A DNA stretch of 64,000 bases from Ilumatobacter sp. (GCA_018666235.1 JABJAB010000001.1:106308-170307), one strand, 5' to 3'. Counted from the first letter of the stretch, positions 49,087 to 58,584 are shown. Numbers and translations are program-made. Notes: generated by a model from the sequence alone, not told the origin.

Positions 49087-50280
49087 CTAGTTGGCCGACT
49101 TCTCATAGAGCGTCACGACGGCTGCGCCACCGAGACCGATGTTGTGCTGGAGCGCTCGGGTGGCGTTGGCAACTTGACGCTGCCCTGCTTCGCCGCGCAG
49201 TTGCCAGTTCAGTTCGGCACATTGCGCAATTCCGGTCGCTCCGAGCGGATGGCCCTTCGAGATGAGGCCGCCCGACGGGTTGACGACCCAGCGGCCGCCG
49301 TAGGTGGTGGATCCATCGTCGATGAGTTCAGCGCTGCGGCCGACCTCGCACATGTTGAGCGCCTCATAGGTCAGCAGCTCGTTGGGCGAGAAGCAATCGT
49401 GCAGTTCGATGACCTGTACATCGGCGGCGTCGAAGCCGGCCATGTCGTAAGCCGACCGTGCTGCAGCTGCGGACATGTCTGCGCCAACGATGGTGCGGGC
49501 GTCGTCGGTGTCGAATGATGACGCGAAATCGGTGGCCATGGCTTGACCGGCGATGCGGACTGCTTGGTCACCCAGATCGAACTTGGCGACGGCTGCTTCG
49601 CTCATGAGAATTGCAGCCGCAGCTCCGTCGGAGGTCGGCGAACACTGCAACCGCGTCAGTGGCCCATCGATGTGTGGCGACGCGAGAACTTCGTCGAGTG
49701 TGTATACGTCTTGGAACTGGGCGTAGGGGTTGTTGGCCGAGTGTCGGTGGTTCTTTTCGGCAACTTTGGCGAAGTGCTCCGGTGTCGATCCATACCGACG
49801 CATGTGATCCTCAGCAGCGCGCGCCCACATCTGCGGAGCAACGGGGCTTGCGGTCTCTTCGTGCAGATTGTGCAGGCTCGAGATGTGGCGGTCGAGCGGC
49901 GCCGTTCGATCTTCTGAGCTGAGGTCGAGTGACCCTCGCTGCATTTTTTCGAATCCAACCGCCATGGTGACGTCGGCGAGGCCACCGGCAATCATCTGGC
50001 GGCAGTACATCAACGCCGTCGAGCCGGTCGAGCAGTTGTTGTTCATGTTGACCACCGGAATGCCGGACAGACCCAGTTCGTAAACGGCTCGCTGACCCGC
50101 TGTCGAGTCGCCATAGACGTAGCCAACGCCGACCTGCTCGATCTCTTCGTAGCCGATTCCGGCGTCTTCCAGCGCTTCGGTGCCGGCCTCGCGGACCATG
50201 TCGGGATAGTCCCAGTCCCGGCGACCGGGCTTTTCGAACTTCGTCATTCCGACGCCAACGACGTACACGTCACGTGCCAT
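49087..50280 (-). CDS. thiolase-like lipid-transfer (SCP-2 type) protein
   Basis: A 397-residue thiolase-fold protein. The nucleophile Cys is in NMNNNCSTGSTALM; the His of HDCFSPNELLTYE and of SKGHPLGATG complete the site. Order and length fit SCPx-type thiolases, which cleave 3-ketoacyl-CoA with bulky substrates. Two ATGs lie at 50283 and 50280; AAGGAGAG spacing favours the second. It is the first gene of a two-gene unit with the acyl-CoA synthetase. The 260 bp upstream hold no gene. Confidence 0.88.
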   Translation of the reverse strand: MARDVYVVGVGMTKFEKPGRRDWDYPDMVREAGTEALEDAGIGYEEIEQVGVGYVYGDSTAGQRAVYELGLSGIPVVNMNNNCSTGSTALMYCRQMIAGGLADVTMAVGFEKMQRGSLDLSSEDRTAPLDRHISSLHNLHEETASPVAPQMWARAAEDHMRRYGSTPEHFAKVAEKNHRHSANNPYAQFQDVYTLDEVLASPHIDGPLTRLQCSPTSDGAAAAILMSEAAVAKFDLGDQAVRIAGQAMATDFASSFDTDDARTIVGADMSAAAARSAYDMAGFDAADVQVIELHDCFSPNELLTYEALNMCEVGRSAELIDDGSTTYGGRWVVNPSGGLISKGHPLGATGIAQCAELNWQLRGEAGQRQVANATRALQHNIGLGGAAVVTLYEKSAN

Positions 50281-50541
50281 CATCTCTCCTTCATCTCGCC
50301 TTGATATGGCACGGCTGACGCCGCTGGTCTGGTTGCTCGATCACCCAACGCGCGGGTGTCGGCCAAGCTGTCGATGAGCACGCGCGCAGCCCGCTCCGTC
50401 TCGAAACACCCCGGTACTGCAACGCCGTGCATACCTACGACCGTACAAACTCCGCGATGACAGCATCACTGTCGGACGGCGGGGTATCCCCAGGGTTCGG
50501 CTGGTCGACTCAAGTCTCGAGCAGCCGGGCTGCAGCCAGGT

Positions 50542-51396
50542 TCAGGTGTGGCGGAGCGCTGCTCTGGCGTTGCGTCCAGACAGATGGCGAGTGACCTCGG
50601 TGATGAGCAAGACCACGAAGAATCCGGCGACGCTGAGACCGGCCATTGTTGCGCCACCCGCCGTGCCGGCGTGGAAGCTGATGGTCAGCCCGGCTACGAC
50701 GGCAATGGCTCCGAACAGCATTGAGGTGATCATCATCACCGGAACACGTCGCGTGAGGAGCGACGCGGTGGCCGGCGGCCCGACCAGCAAACCGAAGACC
50801 AAGAGCGTGCCGACCGCTTGAAAACTTGCCACGATGCTGACGGCCAGGAGCAACATGAGTGCGAGGTGTGTGGCTTTGGGGTGCATGCCGAGCGACTGAG
50901 CCTTCATGGCGTTGAACGTGAGTGCCATGAAAGGGCGATACAACGCGACGGTTGCTATGACCACGATGGCTGCAGCGACGAACTGTCCGTTGATGTCGCC
51001 GCGTGTCACACCGAGCACATCTCCGAAGAGCAACGAGGTGACTTCTGTGGTGAACGACCGGGCCTTGGACACGATGACGATGCCGAGGGACAACATGCCA
51101 ACAAAGAGGAGTCCGATGCCGGTGTCTTCGCGAATCACGGTTCGGGCTGACACCACCGAGACCAGGCCTGCCATGAGGGCGGCGGCGGCGAGCGCCCCGA
51201 TGATGGGGCTAAAGCCCCAGAGCACGGCGAGGGCGATGCCGGGGATGACTCCGTGTGCGATTGCGTCGCCGAGGAATGCCAGTCCTCGCAAGACGACCCA
51301 GGTGCCGACGAGCGACGTTGCGACGACTGCGAGCAGGCTGCCGATCAGTGCCCGCTGCATGAATGCAGGTTCGAAGGCATCCACCAGCAGTTGCAC
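50542..51396 (-). CDS. znuB: zinc/manganese ABC transporter permease (ZnuB/MntB type)
   Basis: A 284-residue membrane protein with about eight hydrophobic helices. GTWVVLRGLAFLGDAIAHGVIPGIAL is the hallmark ABC-3 permease opening (in part), with the His of DAIAHGV, and the loop around LGVTRGDINGQ contacts the ATPase. The start is GTG 51396. It is divergent from the ATPase gene and close to a Zur-like regulator and a His-rich binding protein, so zinc is the likely substrate. The 72-bp gap between the two divergent starts should contain the shared promoter. Confidence 0.88.
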   Translation of the reverse strand: MQLLVDAFEPAFMQRALIGSLLAVVATSLVGTWVVLRGLAFLGDAIAHGVIPGIALAVLWGFSPIIGALAAAALMAGLVSVVSARTVIREDTGIGLLFVGMLSLGIVIVSKARSFTTEVTSLLFGDVLGVTRGDINGQFVAAAIVVIATVALYRPFMALTFNAMKAQSLGMHPKATHLALMLLLAVSIVASFQAVGTLLVFGLLVGPPATASLLTRRVPVMMITSMLFGAIAVVAGLTISFHAGTAGGATMAGLSVAGFFVVLLITEVTRHLSGRNARAALRHT

Positions 51397-51467
51397 GACT
51401 TGACGCTATCGAACGCCACCGCCGGCCGGCAACGTTTTTCGGAGTGATTCTCGATATCGTCAGCGGC

Positions 51468-52211
51468 GTGCCTGCGGCAGTGACGATCAGCGATATTCAC
51501 GTTGACTATGGCACCGTTCATGCCGTGGGCGACCTGTCGCTCGAGATTCCGCAAGGCGCCTCGGTTGCTGTCATTGGCCCGAACGGGTCGGGCAAGTCGA
51601 CTCTGCTCAAGGTGATCGCCGGCATCCTCGAGCCAAACTCGGGGTCTCTCGACACCCACGGTGCAGCGACGGCCATCGTGCTGCAATCGACCGACGTTGA
51701 CCCGAGCGTGCCGATCACGGTCCGCGATGTGGTCGCGATGGCGCGCTATCCCAGCGTGGGGCTCCTCCGTCGATTCGGTGCCGATGACCGAGCAGCGGTG
51801 CAGTCCGCACTTGAGCGACTCGACATCGCCGACCTTGCAGATCGCCAGATCCATCACCTCTCCGGAGGGCAACGTCAGCGAGCCTTCGTTGCCCAGGGTC
51901 TGGCCCAGGAGGCGCCGATTCTCCTCCTTGATGAGCCATTGACCGGCCTCGACGTCCGATCGCGCTCTGTCATTGCCGACGTCTTTGATGTCGAGCACAG
52001 CGCTGGACGGACGGTCATCACGACCACGCACAACTTTGAAGATGCCGCTCAGTGCGACCTCGTGCTGTTGCTTGCTACACGCTTCGTTGCGTTCGGAGTC
52101 CCTGACGATGTGTTCACCGAGGATCATCTCAAGACGGCCTTCGGCGGACGCTTCGTGCGCGCTGGGGACACCCTCGTCATCGACGACCCGCATCACGACC
52201 ATCACCACTAG
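51468..52211 (+). CDS. znuC: zinc ABC transporter ATP-binding protein (ZnuC type)
   Basis: A 247-residue ATPase: Walker A IGPNGSGKSTLL, Q-loop LQSTDVDPSVP, signature HLSGGQRQRAFVAQGLA, Walker B ILLLDEPLTGLD and H-loop THNFEDAA. The C-terminus ends DDPHHDHHH, a histidine tail that fits metal handling. The start is uncertain: GTG at 51444, 51468 or 51480 are all in frame. 51468 was chosen because residues from there match the family (VTISDIHVDYGTVHAV). Confidence 0.88.
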   Translation: MPAAVTISDIHVDYGTVHAVGDLSLEIPQGASVAVIGPNGSGKSTLLKVIAGILEPNSGSLDTHGAATAIVLQSTDVDPSVPITVRDVVAMARYPSVGLLRRFGADDRAAVQSALERLDIADLADRQIHHLSGGQRQRAFVAQGLAQEAPILLLDEPLTGLDVRSRSVIADVFDVEHSAGRTVITTTHNFEDAAQCDLVLLLATRFVAFGVPDDVFTEDHLKTAFGGRFVRAGDTLVIDDPHHDHHH

Positions 52212-52304
52212 CACCGACACGGGCCACGCCGGACACAGCGGCCAAGTGACGATCAGTTCTCATTGGTTCCCAGAAGTAGCGGGCGGCCGGTATCGTGCAG
52301 ATCG

Positions 52305-52745
52305 ATGAGTGCGGACCTCCTTCACGACGATGTTGCGACGATGTTGCGAGCCGGCGATCACCGGTACACGACTGGTCGGAGGCGTGTCGTTGCTGCGCTA
52401 CATACCGCAGCGAACCCGGTCACGATCCCGCAGATCCTCGAAGTCGAAACGTCGCTTGCTCAATCGAGTGTGTATCGGAACCTTGCGATCCTCGAAGAGG
52501 TTGGCGTCGTGGCCCGAATCGTCACCCATGACGACCACGCTCGCTACGAACTTGCCGAAACACTCACCGACGACCATCACCATCACCTGATCTGCACGAC
52601 CTGCGGAGCAGTCAGCGACTTCGAATTGCCGCCGAAGGTCGAACGGACACTCGACGCGGCGTTCGCGGCGAGCGCAGCAGCAGCCAACTTCCAGATCGAT
52701 GGACATCGTCTGGACCTGGTCGGCAGCTGCGCTGACTGCTCCTAA
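52305..52745 (+). CDS. zur: Zur-like Fur-family regulator
   Basis: A 146-residue Fur-family protein from ATG 52305. The winged helix carries YTTGRRRVVAALHTAANPVTIPQIL and QSSVYRNLAILEEVGVVARI (in part); the metal region is DDHHHHLICTTCGAVSDFELP with a Cys pair and four His; a second Cys pair is SCADC at the end. It sits inside the zinc-uptake set (ZnuA, ZnuB, ZnuC), so a zinc-responsive repressor is the best call. It differs from FurA at 26.2 kb, which pairs with katG. Confidence 0.88.
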   Translation: MSADLLHDDVATMLRAGDHRYTTGRRRVVAALHTAANPVTIPQILEVETSLAQSSVYRNLAILEEVGVVARIVTHDDHARYELAETLTDDHHHHLICTTCGAVSDFELPPKVERTLDAAFAASAAAANFQIDGHRLDLVGSCADCS

Positions 52746-52770
52746 ACGAGCGTTCAGACGGCGCGGACTG

Positions 52771-53826
52771 TCAGGACAATGCTACTGCGATGCGTTCGGC
52801 GTTCGCGCTCACCATGTCGAGGTAGGTCGCACCATCAGAGTCCGCCGTGCCGAGCGACTCGGTGAACAACTCGACGATGGCGATGTCTCCGACCTCGCTG
52901 GCCAAAGTGTTGACGAGTTCGTCTGATGACGACGTGTCGGCGAAAATTGCTGGGACGCCCTCTGTCTCGATGGTCTTGGCAAGCGCTGCCAACTCGCCGG
53001 CGCTTGCTGCGTCAGTCGTGCTTCCTCCGGGAACAACAACGCCAACGACTTCAAAGCCATACCGGTCAGCGAAGTAGGCAAAGACCTCGTGGTTGGTGAC
53101 GAGAACCCGCTTGTCTTCGCTGATGGCGTCAAGCAACGAGACATTGTCGGCATCGACTGCGGCAAGCTGGGCGAGGTACTCCTCGGCTGACGCATCAAGT
53201 GCATCGGTATCGAGGCCGTCGATTTGTCCGCTCAGGAAGTCCACGATGCCCTGCACTGCACTGGACATCCTCACCGGGTCGGTGAAGAAGTGGGGGTCCG
53301 CACCGTCGTGACCATGTTCGTCGTGCTCCTCATCAGAGTGGTCCTCATCAGAGTGGTCCTCATCAGAGTGCTCCTCACCCTCGGCGCCGAATTCCATCGT
53401 CCCGACAACCGAGATCGCCTCGTGCAGAGGCACGCCTGCTTCCTCGGCGGACTCGATCACGTCGATGAGGCCTTCTTCGAAGTTTGCCCCGTTGACAATC
53501 AGGGCGTCTGCGCTCAGCATCCGGTTGATTTCCTGTGCCGATGCCTGGAAGTCGTGTGGATCGGCGCCGACCGGCATGATCGTGACCACATCAGCCTGGT
53601 TGTCGAGGAGTTCGCTGACCACATCACCCAAGATGTTCGTCGTCACAACAACAGTTGCGATCTCACCCGTCGATTCCGAATCGTCAGCAGACGCCACGTC
53701 AGTTGCCGACGCCGCTGTCGAGTCGGCGTCTGCCGTGGGGGCGTTGCCATCAGAGCCGCAGGCTGTGGTGGCAAGCGCGAGCCCCCCGATGAGGGCGAGC
53801 GAGGTGCGGGCACGGAATGTCGTCAT
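52771..53826 (-). CDS. znuA: zinc-binding lipoprotein of an ABC transporter (ZnuA type)
   Basis: A 351-residue lipoprotein (lipobox LATTACGSDG, acylated Cys at about 23). The cluster A-1 fold is shown by VVVTTNILGDVVSELL, PVGADPHDFQASAQEI (first zinc His), NHEVFAYFADRYGF (second His) and TSSSDELVNTLA near the end. An acidic His-rich loop at about residues 153-175 repeats HSDED and ends HGHDGADPH; this loop is typical of zinc-specific binding proteins. It is coded by a 15-bp tandem repeat. It delivers zinc to the permease. Confidence 0.93.
   Translation of the reverse strand: MTTFRARTSLALIGGLALATTACGSDGNAPTADADSTAASATDVASADDSESTGEIATVVVTTNILGDVVSELLDNQADVVTIMPVGADPHDFQASAQEINRMLSADALIVNGANFEEGLIDVIESAEEAGVPLHEAISVVGTMEFGAEGEEHSDEDHSDEDHSDEEHDEHGHDGADPHFFTDPVRMSSAVQGIVDFLSGQIDGLDTDALDASAEEYLAQLAAVDADNVSLLDAISEDKRVLVTNHEVFAYFADRYGFEVVGVVVPGGSTTDAASAGELAALAKTIETEGVPAIFADTSSSDELVNTLASEVGDIAIVELFTESLGTADSDGATYLDMVSANAERIAVALS
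53327..53371. repeat. three 15-bp tandem repeats coding the His/Asp loop of ZnuA
   Basis: The unit TCCTCATCAGAGTGG is repeated three times without interruption (last base C). On the minus strand each unit codes five residues of the metal-binding loop (HSDED). Copy-number change would lengthen or shorten the loop in frame. Confidence 0.85.
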
Positions 53827-53857
53827 GAGGGGGGATGCACTTTCTGAGTGAGAACCA

Positions 53858-53876
53858 TTACTGAATTACAGAGTAA
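53858..53876. promoter_or_regulatory. candidate Zur operator upstream of znuA
   Basis: TTACT ... AGTAA, 5-bp arms around a 9-base centre, 19 bp overall, lies about 32 bp before the znuA ATG in an AT-rich patch. Size and symmetry fit a Fur/Zur box but the sequence differs from the mycobacterial Zur consensus as I know it. Confidence 0.35.
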
Positions 53877-53879
53877 CGG

Positions 53880-54259
53880 ATCGGGAATGACTCCCACAAC
53901 CAGAATCGGAGTTTGATTCCAAATCAGCGCCGACGGCCAACAACCGGCGCGTGAACTGAAAGGCAGCAGCGCAGGTCTACGACCACGCACTTGCAGCGAA
54001 GCCGGCAACCCTTGCGCGAGATCAGGCGTGTGGCGCGTTGCCGGTGGCGGCGCCGAAGGCCGCGCTGCCGAAAGTAGCGATATCGACAATGCCTCAAGCA
54101 GCAGTGGGCACCGTCATGCCGAGGACCGTCGCTGCAAGTGCAGGACGGATCGGCACTGATGCAACGAGTCTGGCAACTGCGCCCACACCGCGCCGCCCAC
54201 CGAGCACCAGCAAGAGTGGGTACTGGACCCGCCAGCCTTGGTCTGTTGGACAGCGACGT
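53880..54259. other. stretch without an intact gene
   Basis: About 380 bp between znuA and the DUF389 gene. A minus frame reads QYPLLLVLGGRRGVGAVARLV and PALAATVLGMTVPTAA, protein-like and hydrophobic, possibly the tail of a lost membrane protein. No start and no recognisable family, so it is left uncalled. Confidence 0.4.
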
Positions 54260-55306
54260 CTACGGGTTCGCGGTGATCTTCGTGACGGGCTCAAAGATCA
54301 ACTGCAGCTCAATGGCTTCGTCCGTGGCGCTGGCAATCTCAGCGGCAAGACCCGCTGGATTCTCTTCCATGGTGGCCCCACTCACAACGACCACGACAGT
54401 CGTTGGGTCAGATTTGGGGTCAAGGGTGACCTTCTGGACCGTGAGTGCCGGATCCCAATCGTTCACCGCACGGACAACGACGACTTCTGCCTGAGAGCGT
54501 TCGATCTTGTAATAGCTGTTGAAGCCGAGCGGAACTGCAACGGCCAAGACAAGCAGCGTCGTGGCAACGAGCCCGAACGCACGCTGCCGAAGCCTTTCCC
54601 TCGGCGGAGTGAAACCAGCAAAGGCGAAGGTCAGTCCTGCTGCGAGGGTGATTGCCGCAAAGTTCGTGACGAAGAGCAGCAACGCTCCGAAGGCGAGTTC
54701 CCCTCGCTCGGCGCCGAGGGTGATACCGACTGTTGCGAGTGGCGGAACCAAGGCGACGGCGATACCCACACCCGGCAATGCAGACCCAGCCTCGGTTCGA
54801 ACGGTCACGTAAGCGCCAGCCGCGCCGGCAAGCAGGGCGATTCCAAGGTCAGCCAGGTTGGGCGACGTCCGTGCGAGAACTTGCTCAGGAAGGGGTGTAT
54901 CTGGACCAATTCTTGGAATGATCAGCGATGTCACCCACCCGACCGAAATACCCAGAAATGCTCCACTCACCACAATCAAGAACGACTCGAGCACTCGCCT
55001 CGACCACGCCTGAATCAGCGCTGAAGCAAACGCCATGATCGGCGTCATCAAAGGTGCAACCAGCATCGCACCAATCACCACAGCAGCACTGTCGTTCATC
55101 AGACCCAGAGCCGCGATCCCCGCGGAAAACAGCATCAGCGCCGTGTAGCGATACAGGTAGGGACGGCGACGGTCGCCTTCGAAGTACAACTCGTCAAGAA
55201 CGGTTCCCCGCTGCTCGCGGTCAAGGTCGCGACCGATAAAACCTATGTCACCGCTCGGGATGACCCCGGACAGTGCGGGCGCTGAAAGCTCGGATGTCGT
55301 TTCCAC
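54260..55306 (-). CDS. DUF389 membrane protein
   Basis: A 348-residue integral membrane protein of the DUF389 family. YLYRYTALMLFSAGIAALGLMNDSAAVVIGAMLVAPLMTPIMAF (given in part) with its S/A-V-V-I-G-A-M-L-V-A-P-L-x-x-P-I core is diagnostic. GVGIAVALVPPLATVGITLG and the LLFVTNFAAITLAA helix follow. About six to seven helices end in a soluble C-terminal domain. Function is unknown; some relatives have been linked to membrane stress. It has no partner genes nearby. Confidence 0.85.
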   Translation of the reverse strand: METTSELSAPALSGVIPSGDIGFIGRDLDREQRGTVLDELYFEGDRRRPYLYRYTALMLFSAGIAALGLMNDSAAVVIGAMLVAPLMTPIMAFASALIQAWSRRVLESFLIVVSGAFLGISVGWVTSLIIPRIGPDTPLPEQVLARTSPNLADLGIALLAGAAGAYVTVRTEAGSALPGVGIAVALVPPLATVGITLGAERGELAFGALLLFVTNFAAITLAAGLTFAFAGFTPPRERLRQRAFGLVATTLLVLAVAVPLGFNSYYKIERSQAEVVVVRAVNDWDPALTVQKVTLDPKSDPTTVVVVVSGATMEENPAGLAAEIASATDEAIELQLIFEPVTKITANP

Positions 55307-55368
55307 CGCCTAGTTCCTAGCAGCTTGGCCCCAGAATTATCGAGTCGGCCGCAATCGCTACCCAACTC

Positions 55369-55950
55369 CTACCGGCAAAAGAACCAAGCCACTACGAGCG
55401 AACGATCCGGTGCAGATCGGGCGGGCAACCCCGTCGATTTCATCGTCGCTGAATGGTGCCGGCGACTCCATGGCGTCCAGGGCGGGTCGTAACGAGCCCA
55501 GATCGGCTCTCCGATGGCGGTGTGACCGGCGTGCCTGACAGTGTCGGACAGCTTGCGGAGATGCCGCTCGTAACTGTCGCGTGTCCAGCGCCCGCGATAA
55601 CGGATTGCGGCAAGACGCTGGGGTCCCACCTCGCTGATCGTGACACGCGGGTCTTTCGGTGCGGGAAGCGACTCGTCGGTGTACTGAGTCGGCATCATGA
55701 AGCGCACTCGGTACTGGTCGCCGACCCGGTCTTGAGTGACGGGAGTGGTCATCGCGATTTTTGTACTGTCACCATCGGCGGTCTTGTTCCCGCCGAAGAT
55801 GTAACCGGCAAGCAGGCGGAACCCGCCGTTGCCGGCCCGCTCGAGTGGCCCTTGCACGAGTGTCTCGGCCACAAGATAGGGCTCATAACGGCGAAGTTCG
55901 ATCTCATCAATCCGTTCCTCGACACGATAGGTCGGACTCTCGTAAGCCAT
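55369..55950 (-). CDS. SOUL heme-binding family protein
   Basis: A 193-residue protein from ATG 55950 (MAYESPTYRVEERIDEIELRRYEPYLVAET, in part). The SOUL fold is shown by FRLLAGYIFGGNKTADGDSTKIAMTTPV (in part), YRVRFMMPTQY and the ending IWARYDPPWTPW. Family members bind heme or hydrophobic ligands. Beyond PWTPW, where most relatives end in a short RRNEV-like tail, this one continues for ~32 basic residues, possibly because the original stop was lost or shifted. There is no signal peptide. Confidence 0.8.
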   Translation of the reverse strand: MAYESPTYRVEERIDEIELRRYEPYLVAETLVQGPLERAGNGGFRLLAGYIFGGNKTADGDSTKIAMTTPVTQDRVGDQYRVRFMMPTQYTDESLPAPKDPRVTISEVGPQRLAAIRYRGRWTRDSYERHLRKLSDTVRHAGHTAIGEPIWARYDPPWTPWSRRHHSATMKSTGLPARSAPDRSLVVAWFFCR

Positions 55951-56104
55951 GTTGCCAGTCTGGTCTCGTTGCGGACCGTCTGTCGGTCGCGTCATCGTTG
56001 CTGGCGGAGCGGCCAGCGCCGCACCTGCGGAAAGTCACCGCAGTTCAGTCAGGATGTGTCAACCGTCCCGACCTGCTCACTGCCCCTTTGAGAGATCACT
56101 CTGT

Positions 56105-56818
56105 ATGCCCCACCATTTCGTCAACAGGCTCCGTTCCCACCCCGTGGTCAGAGAAGAGTCGTTCCGTCGCAACCAAATCAGGTGGGAGTCCGCAAGCGCG
56201 ATCATTTACCTGGTGGGCGGCGTGCTCTTCGTTTGGGGCAGCATCCGGTTCTTCCCATCGCTCGAGACACGAGCCGAGAACCGCGGTGCATGGATCTTCC
56301 TCGCCGGGTCATTGCTGTATCTCATCGTCACCGGCCATGACACCACCGAGGTCGTGCGATACCGACGCCAACTCGACGGCCCCCCGACCACTTCTGACCG
56401 TCTTGAGGTGTGGGCGGCAGGGAGCTACCTGATCGGAACGTTGCTCTTCATCGCCGGGAGCATCTTCTTCCTGTCCTGGATTGGCGATTATTCCGCCGGC
56501 GCGTGGTGCTTCATTCTCGGCAGCTTGCTGTTTGCTGTCGGGGCGACCATCGACGTGTTACAGATCGTCCGAGCCCCCGACATCCGCGTGCTGCAACTTT
56601 TGAACCTGACGGCGCTGTCGTTTGTCGTGGGATCAGCACTTTTTGCCGTCGCTTCAGTCCCCTACCTGTTCACCTTCCAGAATGCCGCCGACGAACGGAC
56701 CGTCGACAGCTTCCTCGCGGCCCAATTCGTTGTTGGCAGCGTCTTGTTTCTGGTCGGCGGCTTCTTCAACTACCGACGCGCGTTCCTCGTCATTGACTCT
56801 TCGACCACCCGGGACTAG
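56105..56818 (+). CDS. YrhK-like membrane protein (duplicated four-helix unit)
   Basis: A 237-residue membrane protein from ATG 56105 with about six hydrophobic helices. Two similar halves can be seen: RWESASAIIYLVGGVLFVWGSIRFF with AGSLLYLIVTGHDTTEVVRY, and RLEVWAAGSYLIGTLLFIAGSIFFL with LGSLLFAVGATIDVLQIV (given in part). This is the YrhK-like arrangement. Its role is unknown. It converges on the P450 operon. Confidence 0.75.
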   Translation: MPHHFVNRLRSHPVVREESFRRNQIRWESASAIIYLVGGVLFVWGSIRFFPSLETRAENRGAWIFLAGSLLYLIVTGHDTTEVVRYRRQLDGPPTTSDRLEVWAAGSYLIGTLLFIAGSIFFLSWIGDYSAGAWCFILGSLLFAVGATIDVLQIVRAPDIRVLQLLNLTALSFVVGSALFAVASVPYLFTFQNAADERTVDSFLAAQFVVGSVLFLVGGFFNYRRAFLVIDSSTTRD

Positions 56819-56868
56819 CAACGGGTGAGTCGTTGCGCTCACGCCGGTCGACCAGCAGCACGACCCGT

Positions 56869-58239
56869 TCAGTCAGCGACTTCGAGAATGCGCACGGGAA
56901 GTTCGCGAGGACCGCGAATCTGTCCGACACTCCAGCGGGTGTCGCCGGCGAGCTCGAAGCGCGGAAAGCGCTTGATGAACTCCTCGATGGCAACCTTGAG
57001 TTCCAGCCGGGCCAGGTTCGACCCCAAGCACCGGTGGATGCCCAGACCAAACGCTGCGTGGCGATTCTCCTCGCGATCGACGATGAACGTGTCGGGATCC
57101 TCGAACTTCCTCGGATCACGGTTGGCAGCCGGGAACGGCAGGAGCACCCAATCGTCCTTCTTCATCGGGCAGCCGTGGAAGTCGTTGTCCTTGGCGACCA
57201 GCCGGGCCATCGTCACCGGTGCATATGCGCGGAGGAACTCCTCCAAGGCGAACGTCATCACCTCGGGATCGTCGAGCAGGCGCTGGTGATCCTCGGGATG
57301 CTGCGCCAGATGCCACAGCGACGATCCGATTGCCGACCATGTCGTGTCGATGCCGGCAACGAGCAGCAAGATGACCATGCCACCAACGACGTCGTCGTCC
57401 AGCTTGTTGCCATCGAGCTCGACATTCATCAAGTAGCTCGTGAGATCCTCACGGGGATTCGCACGATGGTCGTCGATCTGCTCCTGGATGTAGAGACCGA
57501 GATCGTCACCACCTTCTCGCGTTCCTGGTTCTTCGTTGATGCGTTCCAAGACGTCGTGGACGAACTCGCGGAACAATTCCTCGTCCTTTTCCGGGAAGCC
57601 GAGCATCCGTCCAATCACATTCACAGGAATGTTCTGGGCGTATTGCACAGCGGCGTCGACGATGCTCTCGCCGGGTGTGATCTCGCCCATCTCGTCGAGC
57701 AGCTTTTGGCACAACCGCTGGATCTCGGGCTCCCACGGCTCAATCTTCTTCGGCGCGAAGGCCGGCAGAAGGAGTCGGCGGGCCATGTTATGGAACGGCG
57801 GATCGCTGGTAATCGGCGGCGCTCCACCGATCGGGGCCGGAAGCGCCATATCGCCAGGCCGCGCAACGCTGACCACGACGGAGCGGCTCGTGAAGTTCTC
57901 GGTGTCGTAGGCGACCTCAGTGACGGTGTCGTCGGTGATTGGCACCCACATGCCGCCGTAACGATCGGAATGTGCCACGGGGCAGCCGCCCTCGCGCAAC
58001 TCTTTCCACACCTCGGGTGCGTTCGGATTATACGCCGGGTCCGCGTGGTCAAAGTCGGTGCGAGGGTCAGCAACCGGGCCGTAATCGTCCGCGTCGTACG
58101 GCACTCGCTGCCAGATGTCGGTACCTTCAGGGCCGCTGCCGATGACGAAGTCCACCGTTTCGCCGCCTCGATCGATGGTGATGACCTTGTTGCCGCTGGG
58201 CTCATCAATCCGCGTGGAATATTTCGTGGTGTCGGTCAT
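56869..58239 (-). CDS. cytochrome P450
   Basis: A 456-residue bacterial class I P450. The I-helix oxygen-activating motif is LVAGIDTTWSAIG, the ExxR pair is in LEEFLRAYAP, and the heme Cys404 is in AAFGLGIHRCLGSNLARLE. PGDMALPAPIGGAPPITSDPPFHNMARRLLLPAF fits the B-C region (in part). The adjacent ferredoxin gene, one base away on the same strand and transcribed first, is the likely electron donor. A ferredoxin reductase is not nearby. Substrate unknown; the CYP family cannot be set without a search. Confidence 0.93.
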   Translation of the reverse strand: MTDTTKYSTRIDEPSGNKVITIDRGGETVDFVIGSGPEGTDIWQRVPYDADDYGPVADPRTDFDHADPAYNPNAPEVWKELREGGCPVAHSDRYGGMWVPITDDTVTEVAYDTENFTSRSVVVSVARPGDMALPAPIGGAPPITSDPPFHNMARRLLLPAFAPKKIEPWEPEIQRLCQKLLDEMGEITPGESIVDAAVQYAQNIPVNVIGRMLGFPEKDEELFREFVHDVLERINEEPGTREGGDDLGLYIQEQIDDHRANPREDLTSYLMNVELDGNKLDDDVVGGMVILLLVAGIDTTWSAIGSSLWHLAQHPEDHQRLLDDPEVMTFALEEFLRAYAPVTMARLVAKDNDFHGCPMKKDDWVLLPFPAANRDPRKFEDPDTFIVDREENRHAAFGLGIHRCLGSNLARLELKVAIEEFIKRFPRFELAGDTRWSVGQIRGPRELPVRILEVAD

Positions 58240-58240
58240 G

Positions 58241-58441
58241 TCATCCGTTCTCGGTGATGGTGATCGCGTACTCGGGGCAGTTGGAAGCGGCGAGACGGGC
58301 CTTGTTGTGCAACTCCGTGGGGACGTCGCCCTCGACGGTCAACATGGCCTGGCCGTAGTCGTCGACGTCGAACAATTCCGACGCCAACGCGTAACAACGG
58401 TTGTGACCCTGACACTTCTCGGCATCGAGATGTACTCGCAT
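58241..58441 (-). CDS. 3Fe-4S type ferredoxin partnering the P450
   Basis: A 66-residue ferredoxin from ATG 58441 (MRVHLDAEKCQGHNRCYALA). Cluster cysteines: C10 and C16 in CQGHNRC, with His instead of Cys between them, and the third in SNCPEYAI. The missing Cys means a 3Fe-4S rather than 4Fe-4S cluster, the usual type for P450-linked ferredoxins of actinobacteria. The stop lies 1 bp before the P450 start. The longer open frame upstream carries no family sequence. Confidence 0.9.
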   Translation of the reverse strand: MRVHLDAEKCQGHNRCYALASELFDVDDYGQAMLTVEGDVPTELHNKARLAASNCPEYAITITENG

Positions 58442-58584
58442 CAGCCAGACAATAGAGCCAAGAGTGTGGCTGTGACTAGCGCCGGCACAACTTTTTCGAA
58501 CAGTGTTCCAATTCTCCGATTCCCACCATGGTCGGTTCCATACACCGACCGGCATCGTCAAGCAGAAAGGGTTCGCCTGTCAGC

